Under the pieces are notes generated by a model, which saw nothing but the letters and a program-made list of their open reading frames with translations, was not told the DNA's origin and made no database searches. DNA of 64,000 bases from contig NZ_FMAH01000010.1 of NCBI RefSeq assembly GCF_900094545.1, forward strand, positions 62,001 to 126,000. Reading direction: 5' to 3'. The translations under genes were made by a program, and so were the position numbers. Of this stretch, positions 1 through 9,249 are shown one piece after another (position 1 is the stretch's first letter; every line of letters begins with the position of its first letter). This DNA comes from Martinezella miluonensis. GTDB taxonomy: Bacteria; Pseudomonadota; Alphaproteobacteria; Rhizobiales; Rhizobiaceae.

Positions 1-350
1 GCATGGCCGTTCCGAGGCCGCCGGCCGAAATCGCAGACGGCGCCACCGGCGAGGATGTGCTTGCCGGCACTGCGCGGGTGATGGAGATCACCGGCGGTGA
101 TGTCACGGCGGAATTTCGTCAGGCGGCTGAAAATGCTCTGGCGCTCGCACAGGATACCGGCTGCCGCTATGCCCTGCTGATAGACGGCAGCCCATCCTGC
201 GGCTCTGGCTTCATCTATGACGGAAGTTTTTTCGGTGGCCGGCAGAGCGGCCGGGGCGTCACCGCGGCGCGGCTGCAGCAGGCCGGTATCGAGGTCTATT
301 CCGATCGCGAGATCGAAAAATTGGTCGAGCTGCTGAAGGCGGCAGACTGA
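1..350 (+). CDS. DUF523 family protein, 5' end cut off
   Basis: The frame is open at the left edge of the window, so the start codon lies outside; about 116 codons remain. The visible PRPPAEI stretch and the SPSCG motif are typical of DUF523 proteins, small proteins of about 150-170 residues whose N-terminus usually carries further conserved cysteines that would be upstream here. The ATG at base 3 falls where relatives have a conserved internal segment just before PRPPAEI, so it is probably not the start. The biochemical role of the family is unknown to me; the conserved cysteines suggest metal or thiol chemistry (inference). A hairpin terminator follows 25 bases after the stop. Confidence 0.85.
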   Translation, partial: MAVPRPPAEIADGATGEDVLAGTARVMEITGGDVTAEFRQAAENALALAQDTGCRYALLIDGSPSCGSGFIYDGSFFGGRQSGRGVTAARLQQAGIEVYSDREIEKLVELLKAAD

Positions 351-374
351 AGCAGCCAATTAAAGCTCAAAAGA

Positions 375-409
375 AAACCGCCGGACGCAAGCCCGGCGGT
401 TTCTCATTT
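375..409. terminator. Bidirectional intrinsic terminator between convergent genes
   Basis: Perfect 10-bp stem AAACCGCCGG (375-384) / CCGGCGGTTT (393-402) with an 8-base loop, followed by CTCATTTT on the plus strand and TCTTTT on the minus strand. It lies between the convergent DUF523 gene and the chemoreceptor gene and can serve both. Confidence 0.85.
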
Positions 410-424
410 TCTGACCTATGCTGC

Positions 425-2242
425 TCAGGCGGCGCGGCGGCGGTGATCCATGGCCGGGTGGCCGTCGTTGACACGGAAGCCGCGGATGAGTGCGAGCAGA
501 TCTTCCGTATCGGCGGCGAGCGTCTCGGCCGAGGCCGTCGTTTCTTCAGCCATGGCGGCGTTCTGCTGCGTGGCGGCATCGAGCTGGTTCATCGAAGACG
601 AGATCGAGCGCAGCGTCGTATCCTGCTCGGAGGCGCTGTGGGCGATCTTCGAGACGATCTCGTTGGCAGCCTTGATCTGGTCGGAGATGCGCTTCAGCGC
701 TTCGCCTGCCTCGCCGACAAGGCGGACGCCCTGGTCGACCTGGCCGGAGGAACGGGCGATCTGGTCTTTGATTTCCTTGGCGGCCGCCGCGGAACGCTGA
801 GCCAGTTCGCGCACTTCCTGGGCGACGACGGCAAAGCCCTTGCCGGATTCGCCGGCGCGGGCGGCTTCGACGCCGGCGTTCAGAGCCAGAAGGTTGGTCT
901 GGAAGGCGATCTCGTCGATGACGCCGATGATCTTGCCGATCTCCGCCGAGGACTTCTCGATGCCGCTCATCGCTTCGATTGCCTGGGCAACCACGGCGTC
1001 GCTGCGCGATGCTTCGGTGCTGACGGTGTGAACGCGCTTGCTGGCCTCATGCGCGCCTTCCGCGGTCTGACGGACGGCGACCGTGAGCTCGTCGAGGGCC
1101 GCCGAGGTCTCTTCCAGGCTGGCGGCCTGACGCTCGGTGCGCTGCGACAGCTCGTTGGAGGCGCGACGGATTTCTTCCTTGCTGAGGCCGATGTCGTTGC
1201 CCTTGGCGTTGACCCGCCCCATCGCGGCTTCCAGATGCGACAGCGCCTCGTTGAAGTTGTTGCGAAGGCCGGCATAGCTGGCGCCGAGATCGCCGCAACG
1301 CACCGTCAGGTCGCCGCGCGCGAGATCTTCGAGCGCCTTGCCGATAACGGAGACGACGCGCGCCTGTTCGCGGGCTTCGTCCTGCTGCTGGCGCAGGTTC
1401 TGTTCGCGCTCGCTGCTGATTTCGAGCTCCTGCGCCGCCTGGCGGTCGGCCAGGATGTGGCGTTCGCGGATCTTTTCCTGCAGCGCCTGGGTCGCCTTGG
1501 CCATCAGGCCGATCTCGTTGCGCATCTCGACATGCGGGATTGTGATCTTCACGTCTTCGTCGGCCACGGCCTTGAGGGCTGCGTGGACGTCGGCGAGTGG
1601 CCGGGCGATGCCACGGATGCAATAGAGAGACGCGCTGATGCCGACGAGGAAAACAAGTCCGCAGATCAGCAGGGCACGCCACATCGTCGTGTTGATCTGC
1701 TCCTGCAGGTCATCCATGTAGACGCCGCAGCCAAGCACGATCTGCCAGGGAGCGAAGGCGCCGGAATAGCTGCCCTTCAGGAAGAACTCGCTTTCGGGGC
1801 GGCCAGGCTTGTTCCAGTAATAGATCGTGCGGCCACCGCCCTTGATGGCCTTTTCGACCATTTCCTTGCTGAAATGCGTGCCGTTCTTGTCGACCTGCGA
1901 GGACATGTCCTTGCCGATATTGACGGGGCTTGGGTGAATGCGCTGGATGACATTGAAATCGAAGCCGAAGAAGTAGCCTGCCGGCGCGAAGCTGACATGC
2001 GACAACACCTTGAAGGCCTCGGCCTGAGCGGCCTCATGCGTCATCTCGCCGGATTTTTCGCGCTGATAATATTGGTTCAAAACAGAGATGCCGGATTCGA
2101 CCTGCGTGCGCAGCATGTCGAAGCGGTCGTCGTAAATGGTATCGGCTTGAGACCGGATCTGGAAATAGGTGGCCACCGCGAAGGCAGCCATCAGCAGGCC
2201 GAGCAGGGCGAATAGTTGATGTGCGATCTTGAGATTCTTCAA
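425..2242 (-). CDS. Methyl-accepting chemotaxis protein with periplasmic Cache domain
   Basis: Transmembrane chemoreceptor. From the chosen start (605 aa) it has TM1 at about residues 6-27, a periplasmic single-Cache-type sensor at about 30-180 (aromatic-rich GYFFGFDFNV and a WQIVLGCGVYMDD end), TM2 at about 189-209, a HAMP linker, and a long coiled-coil signalling domain whose hairpin tip contains the conserved [21 protein letters not shown] core. The C-terminus has no WEEF-like CheR-binding pentapeptide. Start choice: a TTG at 2242 is preceded by GGAGG at a 5-base spacing and gives the usual KNLKIAHQL opening. An ATG at 2341 in the same frame would add 33 residues but has no evident ribosome binding site. 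The ligand cannot be read from the sequence; Cache domains of this type often bind small carboxylates (family knowledge). Confidence 0.92.
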   Translation of the reverse strand: MKNLKIAHQLFALLGLLMAAFAVATYFQIRSQADTIYDDRFDMLRTQVESGISVLNQYYQREKSGEMTHEAAQAEAFKVLSHVSFAPAGYFFGFDFNVIQRIHPSPVNIGKDMSSQVDKNGTHFSKEMVEKAIKGGGRTIYYWNKPGRPESEFFLKGSYSGAFAPWQIVLGCGVYMDDLQEQINTTMWRALLICGLVFLVGISASLYCIRGIARPLADVHAALKAVADEDVKITIPHVEMRNEIGLMAKATQALQEKIRERHILADRQAAQELEISSEREQNLRQQQDEAREQARVVSVIGKALEDLARGDLTVRCGDLGASYAGLRNNFNEALSHLEAAMGRVNAKGNDIGLSKEEIRRASNELSQRTERQAASLEETSAALDELTVAVRQTAEGAHEASKRVHTVSTEASRSDAVVAQAIEAMSGIEKSSAEIGKIIGVIDEIAFQTNLLALNAGVEAARAGESGKGFAVVAQEVRELAQRSAAAAKEIKDQIARSSGQVDQGVRLVGEAGEALKRISDQIKAANEIVSKIAHSASEQDTTLRSISSSMNQLDAATQQNAAMAEETTASAETLAADTEDLLALIRGFRVNDGHPAMDHRRRAA

Positions 2243-2582
2243 TAGTGCCTCCACAGGTAATTGAATACCGGTGCGGTATCCTACCGCCTGTGCGATCGCC
2301 TGAGAGAGTCCCAATACGCTTGCCGCTGCTTCAAATGACATGCTGCTGTCCGGTGGACAACAAAGTCGCTGTTTATGTCTAATAAAGCTTTAATAGCAGG
2401 GGTTCGATTGTATTTCGCAAGAGATGAAACCAGGGATATGCTCTCGCTGATGTCAGTAATACATAGTTAGATTTGAGAATATTATCCACAAATCTATCAT
2501 ATTTTCGAAAATTCGAATATTAGCGAAGTTTGTTTTGAGATACTGCTGCGCGGCGGCTGATCCGTCGACCTAAGAGTCGCAA
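2243..2582. other. AT-rich upstream region of the chemoreceptor gene
   Basis: No gene seen. The stretch from about 2380 to 2540 is markedly AT-rich and probably holds the chemoreceptor promoter, but I could not assign -35 and -10 boxes with confidence. If the chemoreceptor started at the ATG at 2341, the first 99 bases would be coding. Confidence 0.4.
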
Positions 2583-3011
2583 TTATTGGCGAAGCTGGAA
2601 GGCGGAGAGATCGAGCGGCGCCGGCTCGGGAGCTGTTGCCACTTCCGTCAAGGATGCGGTCTTTGCTGTCACGTCGATGCCGTCGGAAGAGGTGCCGGCC
2701 GCAGCCAGGGCTTCCGGAGTAGGCTTGCTGACGAACATGACCGGAGAGCCACCCATCCAGGCTTCAGTGCGCACGACCCTTTTTTCGCCGTCGATATTGC
2801 GGATGACAACCGTCTGAGTGCCGGGTGCCAGCGTCGGAACATTATATTCCTTTTCCACCATTTGCGGCTTGAGGGGAGGGCAGTCGGCGCAATTCTTGGC
2901 GACGATGCTGCCCTTGCCGCCGATCATCTTGCCGTCGACCGGCTGGATCGACGAGGCCATGGCGGAGCCGCCGGCCAGCACGCATGCCAAGGTCAGGAAG
3001 AAGGAACGCAT
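2583..3011 (-). CDS. Small secreted protein with a CxxC motif, function unknown
   Basis: Predicted 142-aa exported protein with a clear signal peptide (MRSFFLTLACVLAGGSAMA, cleavage near residue 19). The mature part carries KNCADCPP, a CxxC pair, then a YNVPTLAPG segment and a probable beta-rich region (TQTVVIRNIDGEKRVVRTEAWMGG). I recognise no named domain; it resembles conserved hypothetical proteins of Rhizobiaceae. The start at 3011 is chosen because GGAG precedes it by 9 bases and it begins the signal peptide. The frame stays open to 3101, but that extension runs through a palindromic intergenic repeat and would bury the signal peptide. The CxxC could bind a metal or act in thiol exchange (inference). 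Confidence 0.75.
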   Translation of the reverse strand: MRSFFLTLACVLAGGSAMASSIQPVDGKMIGGKGSIVAKNCADCPPLKPQMVEKEYNVPTLAPGTQTVVIRNIDGEKRVVRTEAWMGGSPVMFVSKPTPEALAAAGTSSDGIDVTAKTASLTEVATAPEPAPLDLSAFQLRQ

Positions 3012-3031
3012 CACCAACAACTCCGTCCGAA

Positions 3032-3133
3032 GCATGTCGCGCAAAACTGTGCAGCGGTTTTGCGATAACGACATGCGTAAAATCAAAGAGCTAAAGCGCA
3101 AGAAGCGAATCTGAAAATCGCGATGCGCTTTAG
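3032..3133. repeat. RIME-like palindromic mosaic intergenic element
   Basis: Two nested palindromic modules. Module 1: GCATGTCG (3032-3039) pairs with CGACATGC (3069-3076), and inside it CGCAAAAC (3040-3047) pairs with GTTTTGCG (3057-3064). Module 2: CTAAAGCGCA (3091-3100) pairs perfectly with TGCGCTTTAG (3124-3133). This arrangement is familiar from short mosaic repeats between rhizobial genes. It lies directly upstream of the small secreted-protein gene and so may form part of its promoter or 5' leader. Confidence 0.75.
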
Positions 3134-3227
3134 ATTGATGGAGACATTAGCGAAGCTTTGTTTCCATACCGTCAGGAGATTAGGTAAAAATTTAATGGAC
3201 TTTCAGTGACCGGATCGGCTCGGTAGT

Positions 3228-4496
3228 TTACGCTTCGCGCTCGACCGCGCGCCAGCCGATGTCATTGCGATAAAAGCCGTTTTCCCATTCCACCTCGCCG
3301 GCAAGGGCATAGGCGCGCTTCTGCGCTTCGCCGACCGTCTTGCCTGTCGCGGTAATGTTGAGAACGCGGCCGCCAGTCGCGATCAGTGCGCCGTCCTTCA
3401 AGGCTGTTCCGGCATGAAACACCTTGGCTCCCTCGCCATCGGCCGGTAGCGCTGCGATCGGCGTGTTCTTGGCATAGGAGCCGGGATAGCCCTTCGAGGC
3501 CATGACCACGGTCAGAGCGACATCGTCGCTCCATTCGGCGGCCACCTGATCGAGCGTACCGTTGGCGCAGGCGAAGAGTAGCGGCAGCAGATCGCTCTTC
3601 AGCCGCATCATCAGCACCTGGCATTCGGGATCGCCGAAGCGGACATTGTATTCGATCAACTCGGGGCCCTTGGCGGTGATCATCAAGCCCGCGAAGAAGA
3701 CGCCGGAGAAGGGATGGCCGCTTTCCGCCATGCCGCGCATCGTCGGCTCGATGATCTCCTTCATGGTGCGCTCGACCATGTCAGGGGTCATGACCGGGGC
3801 GGGGGAGTAGGCGCCCATGCCGCCGGTGTTCGGTCCGGTATCGCCGTCGCCGACGCGCTTGTGGTCCTGGGCGGTTGCCAGCGCCAGCGCATGCTTGCCG
3901 TCGCAGAGGCAGAAGAAGCTTGCCTCTTCGCCGTCCAGATAGGCTTCGATGACGACTTCCGCGCCGGCCTCGCCGAATGCCCCTTCGAAGCAATCGTCGA
4001 TGGCCGCCAATGCTTCGTCGACCGTCATGGCCACCGTCACGCCCTTGCCGGCAGCAAGTCCGTCGGCTTTGACCACGATCGGCGCACCCTGCGCACGGAC
4101 ATAGGCTTTCGCCTTCGGCGCGTTGTTGAAGCGCTGATAGGCTCCCGTCGGGATGTCATAGCGTGCGCAGATATCCTTGGTGAAACCCTTGGAGCCCTCG
4201 AGCTGGGCTGCCGCTGCCGAAGGGCCGAAGACGGCAATGTCTGCGGCGCGCAGTGCATCGGTGATGCCAGCGACCAAGGGTGCTTCCGGTCCGACGACGA
4301 CGAAATCGATGGCCTTCTCCTTGCAGAAGGCGACGACGGCATCGTGATTGTCGATATCGAGTGACGCAAGCGTCGCATGCTCGGCAATGCCCGGATTGCC
4401 GGGTGCGGCATAGAATTCCGTCATGAGAGGCGATTGCGCCAGTTTCCAGGCCAGTGCGTGCTCGCGTCCGCCCGATCCGATCAACAGAACTCTCAT
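3228..4496 (-). CDS. purD: Phosphoribosylamine--glycine ligase
   Basis: Cytoplasmic ATP-dependent enzyme of purine synthesis that joins glycine to 5-phosphoribosylamine to give GAR. The 422-aa length is normal for PurD. It opens with [19 protein letters not shown], the hallmark N-terminus, continues with an ATP-grasp domain containing [15 protein letters not shown], and has the signature motif RFGDPECQ. Start: the ATG at 4496 begins exactly at the family N-terminus and follows an AAGGG-type ribosome binding site; an upstream in-frame start at 4547 would add 17 residues with no family support. It is divergently oriented from tex, so the 250-base gap should hold both promoters. Confidence 0.97.
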   Translation of the reverse strand: MRVLLIGSGGREHALAWKLAQSPLMTEFYAAPGNPGIAEHATLASLDIDNHDAVVAFCKEKAIDFVVVGPEAPLVAGITDALRAADIAVFGPSAAAAQLEGSKGFTKDICARYDIPTGAYQRFNNAPKAKAYVRAQGAPIVVKADGLAAGKGVTVAMTVDEALAAIDDCFEGAFGEAGAEVVIEAYLDGEEASFFCLCDGKHALALATAQDHKRVGDGDTGPNTGGMGAYSPAPVMTPDMVERTMKEIIEPTMRGMAESGHPFSGVFFAGLMITAKGPELIEYNVRFGDPECQVLMMRLKSDLLPLLFACANGTLDQVAAEWSDDVALTVVMASKGYPGSYAKNTPIAALPADGEGAKVFHAGTALKDGALIATGGRVLNITATGKTVGEAQKRAYALAGEVEWENGFYRNDIGWRAVEREA

Positions 4497-4743
4497 GGCT
4501 TGCCCTTTCGTTGCATCCCTTTGCGCGGTTAAGCGGGCTTGGGCCAAAGGTCAAGCATCAAATCCTGTGGAGGTTTGGCGACCAACATTGCCACGCCTTT
4601 TTCTATCGCTAAAGCGGGTATGGTTTTGGACGCGAGATCTCCCCTTCCATGCGGGATCGGCATGATCGGCGTCGAAAACTGTTTCTTATACCAACGGGAT
4701 CGTGCTTATGGTCCCCTCACGATTGTCCAGTTCAGAGAGTCAC

Positions 4744-7053
4744 ATGGCCGCCGATATCCGTTCCCTTGCTGCCACCATCGCCGCCGAGATCAATGCCCGC
4801 CCGGATCAGGCCAAATCCGCCATCGAGCTTCTCGACGAAGGCGCGACCGTGCCGTTCATCGCCCGCTACCGCAAGGAAGTCACCGGCGGCCTCGATGACA
4901 CACAGCTTCGCACGCTGGCCGAACGGCTCGTCTATCTGCGCGAACTGGAAGCCCGCCGCGCCGCCATCATCGAATCCATCACCGGCCAGGGCAAGATGAC
5001 CGACGAGCTGATGCGCAAGGTCGCAACCGTCGCCACCAAGGCCGAGCTGGAAGATCTCTATCTGCCCTACAAGCCGAAGCGCCGCACCCGCGCCGAGATC
5101 GCGAGGGAGCGTGGGCTCGGCCCGCTCGCCGACACGATCCTCGCCGATCGCTCGAAAGAGCCCGCCGTTCTCGCCGAAGGCTTCATCACAGCCGAAGTTA
5201 CGGATGTGAAGACGGCGCTCGAGGGCGCGCGCGACATTGTCGCCGAAGGCATTGCCGAAAATGCCGACCTGCTCGGCAAGCTGCGCGGCTATATGAAGAC
5301 GAACGCCACCCTCAAAGCCGCCGTCGTCGACGGCAAGCAGGAAGCCGGCGCAAAATTCTCCGACTATTTCGCGCATCAGGAGCGCTGGGCAACGGCCCCT
5401 GGCCATCGTGCACTCGCCATGCTGCGCGGCTGGAACGAAGAGTTCCTGACGTTGAATATCGAAGTCGATGTGGACGCCGTTTCGCCGAACAAGCCGGTCG
5501 AGCGAATGATCACCACCGCCTATGAAATCGGCTCGAACCGGCCCGGCGATCGCTGGCTCATGGACGTCGCCAGCTGGACATGGCGCGTGAAGCTCTCCAT
5601 GTCGCTGTCGCTCGATCTGATGCGTGAGCTGCGCGAGCGCGCCGAAGAAGAGGCGATCCATGTTTTCGCCCGCAATCTGAAGGATCTGCTGCTGGCCGCG
5701 CCAGCCGGCTCGCGTGCCACCATGGGTCTCGACCCAGGCATCCGCACCGGCGTCAAGGTGGCTGTCGTCGACGGCACCGGCAAACTCCTGGAAACGACGA
5801 CGGTCTACCCTTTCCCGCCGAGGAACGACGTGCGCGGTACGCAGGCGACTTTGGCGGCCCTTGTCCGCAAGCACAATGTCGAGCTGATCTCCATCGGCAA
5901 CGGTACCGGCAGCCGCGAGACGGAAAAGCTGGTGGCCGACATGCTCGCTGATCTGCCGGCGCCGAAGCCGACCAAGGTTATCGTCTCGGAGGCAGGCGCT
6001 TCCGTCTATTCCGCCTCGGAAACGGCAGCGCTGGAATTCCCCGGCCTCGATGTCTCGCTGCGCGGCGCCGTCTCCATCGCCCGCCGCCTGCAGGATCCGC
6101 TGGCTGAGCTGGTGAAGATCGAGCCGAAGTCGATCGGCGTCGGCCAGTATCAGCATGACGTGGATCAGCAGAAGCTGTCCCGCTCGCTGGATGCGGTTGT
6201 CGAAGATGCGGTGAACGCTGTCGGCGTCGATCTGAACACGGCCTCGGCGCCGCTGCTTGCCCGAGTCTCGGGCCTCGGTCCCTCGATCGCCGAGGCGATC
6301 GTCAAGCATCGTGACGGCGAAGGGGCATTCGAAACCCGTCGCGATCTGTTGAAGGTCGCCCGTCTCGGCCAGCGCACCTTCGAGCAATGCGCCGGCTTCC
6401 TGCGCATCCCCAATGGCAAGGAGCCGCTGGATGCTTCCTCCGTGCATCCGGAAGCCTATGGCGTCGCCAAGAAGATCGTCGCCGCCTGCGGCCGCGATCT
6501 GCGGACCCTGATGGGCGATACTGCTGTCCTGAAGGCTGTCGACCCGAGGCAGTTCATCGATGACAAGTTCGGCCTGCCCACCGTGCGCGACATCATCGCC
6601 GAGCTGGAAAAGCCCGGCCGCGACCCCCGTCCGAGCTTCAAGACCGCGACCTTCGCCGAAGGCGTCAACGAGATCAGCGACCTCAAGCTTGGCATGCTGC
6701 TGGAGGGAACGGTTACCAATGTCGCTGCCTTTGGCGCCTTCGTCGACATTGGCGTCCATCAGGACGGTTTGGTGCATGTCTCGCAACTGGCCGACCGCTT
6801 CGTGAAGGATCCGCATGAGGTCGTGAAGGCCGGCGATGTGGTGAAGGTGAGGGTGGTCGAGGTCGACGTGAAGCGGAAGCGAATCGCCCTCTCCATGCGC
6901 AAAGATGGCGGCACTGTGGCGGCCCCCTCCGGGCGTGAGTCGCGCGAGCAAGGCGGCGCTCGCAACGCTGGCGTTAGGAGCAACACCCGTCCAAAGACCG
7001 AGGAACGGGGTAGTTTTGGTGCCGCCTTGGCGGACGCATTCAAACGAAAATAA
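4744..7053 (+). CDS. tex: Tex family RNA-binding transcription accessory protein
   Basis: 769-aa homologue of the Tex/YhgF family, nucleic-acid-binding proteins implicated in transcription and stress tolerance. Visible architecture: N-terminal helical Tex domain ([29 protein letters not shown]), a YqgF-like RNase-H fold from about residue 325 ([10 protein letters not shown]), helix-hairpin-helix motifs at about 495-545 ([18 protein letters not shown]), and a C-terminal S1 RNA-binding domain at about 648-716 ([21 protein letters not shown]). A basic, glycine/serine-rich tail follows. The start at 4744 has AGAGAG five bases upstream; an earlier in-frame GTG at 4702 would add 14 residues without family similarity. 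The exact target in rhizobia is not known to me. Confidence 0.95.
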   Translation: MAADIRSLAATIAAEINARPDQAKSAIELLDEGATVPFIARYRKEVTGGLDDTQLRTLAERLVYLRELEARRAAIIESITGQGKMTDELMRKVATVATKAELEDLYLPYKPKRRTRAEIARERGLGPLADTILADRSKEPAVLAEGFITAEVTDVKTALEGARDIVAEGIAENADLLGKLRGYMKTNATLKAAVVDGKQEAGAKFSDYFAHQERWATAPGHRALAMLRGWNEEFLTLNIEVDVDAVSPNKPVERMITTAYEIGSNRPGDRWLMDVASWTWRVKLSMSLSLDLMRELRERAEEEAIHVFARNLKDLLLAAPAGSRATMGLDPGIRTGVKVAVVDGTGKLLETTTVYPFPPRNDVRGTQATLAALVRKHNVELISIGNGTGSRETEKLVADMLADLPAPKPTKVIVSEAGASVYSASETAALEFPGLDVSLRGAVSIARRLQDPLAELVKIEPKSIGVGQYQHDVDQQKLSRSLDAVVEDAVNAVGVDLNTASAPLLARVSGLGPSIAEAIVKHRDGEGAFETRRDLLKVARLGQRTFEQCAGFLRIPNGKEPLDASSVHPEAYGVAKKIVAACGRDLRTLMGDTAVLKAVDPRQFIDDKFGLPTVRDIIAELEKPGRDPRPSFKTATFAEGVNEISDLKLGMLLEGTVTNVAAFGAFVDIGVHQDGLVHVSQLADRFVKDPHEVVKAGDVVKVRVVEVDVKRKRIALSMRKDGGTVAAPSGRESREQGGARNAGVRSNTRPKTEERGSFGAALADAFKRK

Positions 7054-7084
7054 GGACTTAGCGAGAGATTATGCAAGAATGTCA

Positions 7085-7111
7085 CACTCTGGCAGAGTTG
7101 TTGCCAGAGTG
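7085..7111 (+). terminator. Hairpin between tex and the cfa gene
   Basis: Perfect 10-bp inverted repeat CACTCTGGCA / TGCCAGAGTG with a 7-base loop, 31 bases after the tex stop codon. There is no T-run after it, so it may be a weak terminator, an mRNA 3'-end stabiliser, or part of the leader of the downstream gene. Confidence 0.45.
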
Positions 7112-7197
7112 CCAACGTGTGCGAAAAGCTGCGCTTGCCACAAGGCTGTGAAGCGCTAAAGTTGCCTCAATGTCATGTCATAACATTCGAGGCGTCC

Positions 7198-8457
7198 ATG
7201 GCGTCGGTACTTCTCTCTCTCGTTAAGAAGCTTATCCGTAAAGGCTCCCTCAAGCTTATGCTCGCTTCCGGCGAGACCCATATGGTCGGCGACGGAACCG
7301 GTGAGACAGTGGCTGTCCGCATTGCCGACCAGCAGGCGGAGGACGCGATTGCTCGCGATCCGACGCTCAAGCTCGGCGAAATGTACATGGAGGGGCGCTT
7401 CATTCTTGAGCAAGGGGATATCTATGAATTCCTCTCGCTGGTGAAGCAGAACACCACCAATGAGATCTTTGATTTCCGCATGGCGGCGCTGCTGCTCGGC
7501 CGCATCGCCTTGCAGCAGATCAAGAGCCGCTCGCCGATCAACCGCAATAAATACAATGTTGCGCATCACTACGATCTGTCGGCCAAGCTGTTCGATCTCT
7601 TCCTCGATGAGGATTGGCAATATTCCTGCGCCTATTTCAATCCGCCAGGCATCAGCCTCTACGAAGCGCAGGTGGCCAAGAAGCGCCATATCGCTGCGAA
7701 GCTGCTGGTCGAGCCCGGTCAGAAGGTGCTGGAGATCGGCTCGGGCTGGGGCGGCATGGCGATGTATCTTGCCGAAGCCTATCCGGGCCTCGACGTCACC
7801 GGCATCACGCTTAGCGAAGAGCAGCTGAAAGTATCGCGCGACCGTGCGGCCAAGCGCGGCCTGTCCGATCGCGTCCGCTTCGAGCTGCAGGACTATCGCT
7901 ACCTGACCGGCAAGAAGTTCGACCGCATCGTCTCCGTCGGCATGTTCGAACATGTCGGCATCGGCGATTACGGCAAGTTCTTCCGCAAGGTTTCGGAATT
8001 GCTCGACGACAACGGCGTGATGCTGTTGCATTCGATCGCGCGTCCGAAGCCGAGCTACGCCACCAATGCCTTCATCGAAAAGTATATTTTCCCGGGTGGC
8101 TATATTCCGTCGATCGGCGAAACCACGCCGCCGCTTGAGAAGGCCGGTCTGCTGACGAGGGACGTCGAAACCCTGCCGATGCACTATGCCTATACGCTCA
8201 GGCATTGGCGCAACAACTTCGTCGCCCGCAAGGCCGACGCCGTCGCGCTCTATGACGAGAAGTTCTTCCGCATGTGGGAATTCTATCTGGCAGGCTCCGA
8301 AATGGGCTTCCGCTGGGATGAGCTTTTCATCATGCAGATCCAGATCGCCAAGAATCAGTTCGCCGTTCCGGACAACCGCAATTACATCGGGGAGCGCGAG
8401 GCGAAGCTGAAGGAATTCGAGGCGACGCGCGCACCTCTGGAAAAGGTGACGTTCTAA
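7198..8457 (+). CDS. cfa: Cyclopropane-fatty-acyl-phospholipid synthase
   Basis: 419-aa SAM-dependent enzyme that adds a methylene bridge across cis double bonds of membrane phospholipid acyl chains, usually in stationary or acid stress. Visible: the SAM-binding loop VLEIGSGWGGMAMYLAE at about residues 178-195, the family motifs YSCAYF, GITLSEEQL, SVGMFEHVG and IEKYIFPGGYIPS, and an N-terminal domain that helps recognise the lipid. Length is close to the family norm (about 380-420). Start: ATG at 7198 begins MASVLLSLVKKLIRKG, with GAGG upstream. Rhizobia often carry more than one cfa gene, so the symbol is generic. A strong terminator follows. Confidence 0.95.
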   Translation: MASVLLSLVKKLIRKGSLKLMLASGETHMVGDGTGETVAVRIADQQAEDAIARDPTLKLGEMYMEGRFILEQGDIYEFLSLVKQNTTNEIFDFRMAALLLGRIALQQIKSRSPINRNKYNVAHHYDLSAKLFDLFLDEDWQYSCAYFNPPGISLYEAQVAKKRHIAAKLLVEPGQKVLEIGSGWGGMAMYLAEAYPGLDVTGITLSEEQLKVSRDRAAKRGLSDRVRFELQDYRYLTGKKFDRIVSVGMFEHVGIGDYGKFFRKVSELLDDNGVMLLHSIARPKPSYATNAFIEKYIFPGGYIPSIGETTPPLEKAGLLTRDVETLPMHYAYTLRHWRNNFVARKADAVALYDEKFFRMWEFYLAGSEMGFRWDELFIMQIQIAKNQFAVPDNRNYIGEREAKLKEFEATRAPLEKVTF

Positions 8458-8482
8458 GCCTTCGCGTATCAATACGTCGTCG

Positions 8483-8520
8483 CGCCGGACTATGGGTTTC
8501 CATGGTCCGGCGTTTTTGTT
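8483..8520 (+). terminator. Intrinsic terminator after cfa
   Basis: Stem CGCCGGACTATGG / CCATGGTCCGGCG (13 bp with one G-T pair, 4-base loop) followed by TTTTTGTT. Confidence 0.9.
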
Positions 8521-8550
8521 CAGTCCTGCCAGTCAGCGAGGATATGAGTA

Positions 8551-8982
8551 CTACTTGACCACTTTGACGGTCAGATTCTCGTCGCTGACTTTACTTCCGT
8601 ACAACACGGTTACCCGCAGGGTGAATTGGTCGGTGCCGACAAAACCGGGATCGGATGTGTAATATATCGTAGTGCCTTCAACGGGCTTGCCGCTGCAGAT
8701 ATAGGCGTCGCTATCCTTGTCGTATTTGACGTGAACCGTGCCATGTTCGAATGTGACTTTGCCATGGCTGGGCTGCTTGACCACCCCTGTATAGGGGTAG
8801 GAGTTGAATGTGCAGTCCCGCTTCACCGACGAAGCCATTCCGAGCGCCGTCTTCTTGCCGGAAATGACTCTGTGCGAATATTGATCCTGCTTGGCGCCGC
8901 CGATCGGTGCGCTGACGCAACCTGATAGTACGACGTTTACGCCGAGGAATAGGCCTAGGGAAATCAGGGATGTGGTCTTCAT
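8551..8982 (-). CDS. Putative lipoprotein with an Ig-like C-terminal domain
   Basis: 143-aa predicted lipoprotein: the N-terminus has Lys, a hydrophobic run and the lipobox LSGC, so the mature chain would be anchored by a lipidated Cys at about residue 21. The rest ends in a region (VKQPSHGKVTFEHG, then YYTSDPGFVGTDQFTLRV) that resembles the tandem Ig/cadherin-like beta-sandwich seen in bacterial adhesins and surface proteins. Function unknown. The start at 8982 is favoured over one at 9021 because it places the lipobox at the usual distance and has an AGAG sequence upstream. It is divergent from the MipA gene. Confidence 0.75.
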   Translation of the reverse strand: MKTTSLISLGLFLGVNVVLSGCVSAPIGGAKQDQYSHRVISGKKTALGMASSVKRDCTFNSYPYTGVVKQPSHGKVTFEHGTVHVKYDKDSDAYICSGKPVEGTTIYYTSDPGFVGTDQFTLRVTVLYGSKVSDENLTVKVVK

Positions 8983-9249
8983 TTGTTTCTCTTTTAGGGA
9001 CCTGGGGCTGTGAATGGCCATGTACCACAGAGGATAGCTGGCATTACTTATGATTGAGTAGCCTATAGCTTAATTAAATCACCGCGACAGATCGGCGCAG
9101 GCCGGAGGATGCCAACTTCAACTTAAATTCGATCTCCCTGCCGATTCAGCTGCTTTTGGTTAAGAAGCCGGTAACGCGATCCGAATAATTTGAAGCAACT
9201 CTAGGGCCGCGTGTACGGCCCTTTGTATTGCGTATTATGGAGTTGCATT

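Noticed and set aside
443..2215. A 590-codon open frame on the plus strand opposite the first chemoreceptor gene
   Set aside because: It is an antisense shadow created by GC-rich third positions; no signal peptide, domain or ribosome binding site, and the opposite strand encodes an unambiguous receptor.
4732..6951. A 739-codon open frame on the minus strand within tex
   Set aside because: Antisense shadow with no recognisable motifs; the tex reading frame has YqgF, HhH and S1 motifs.
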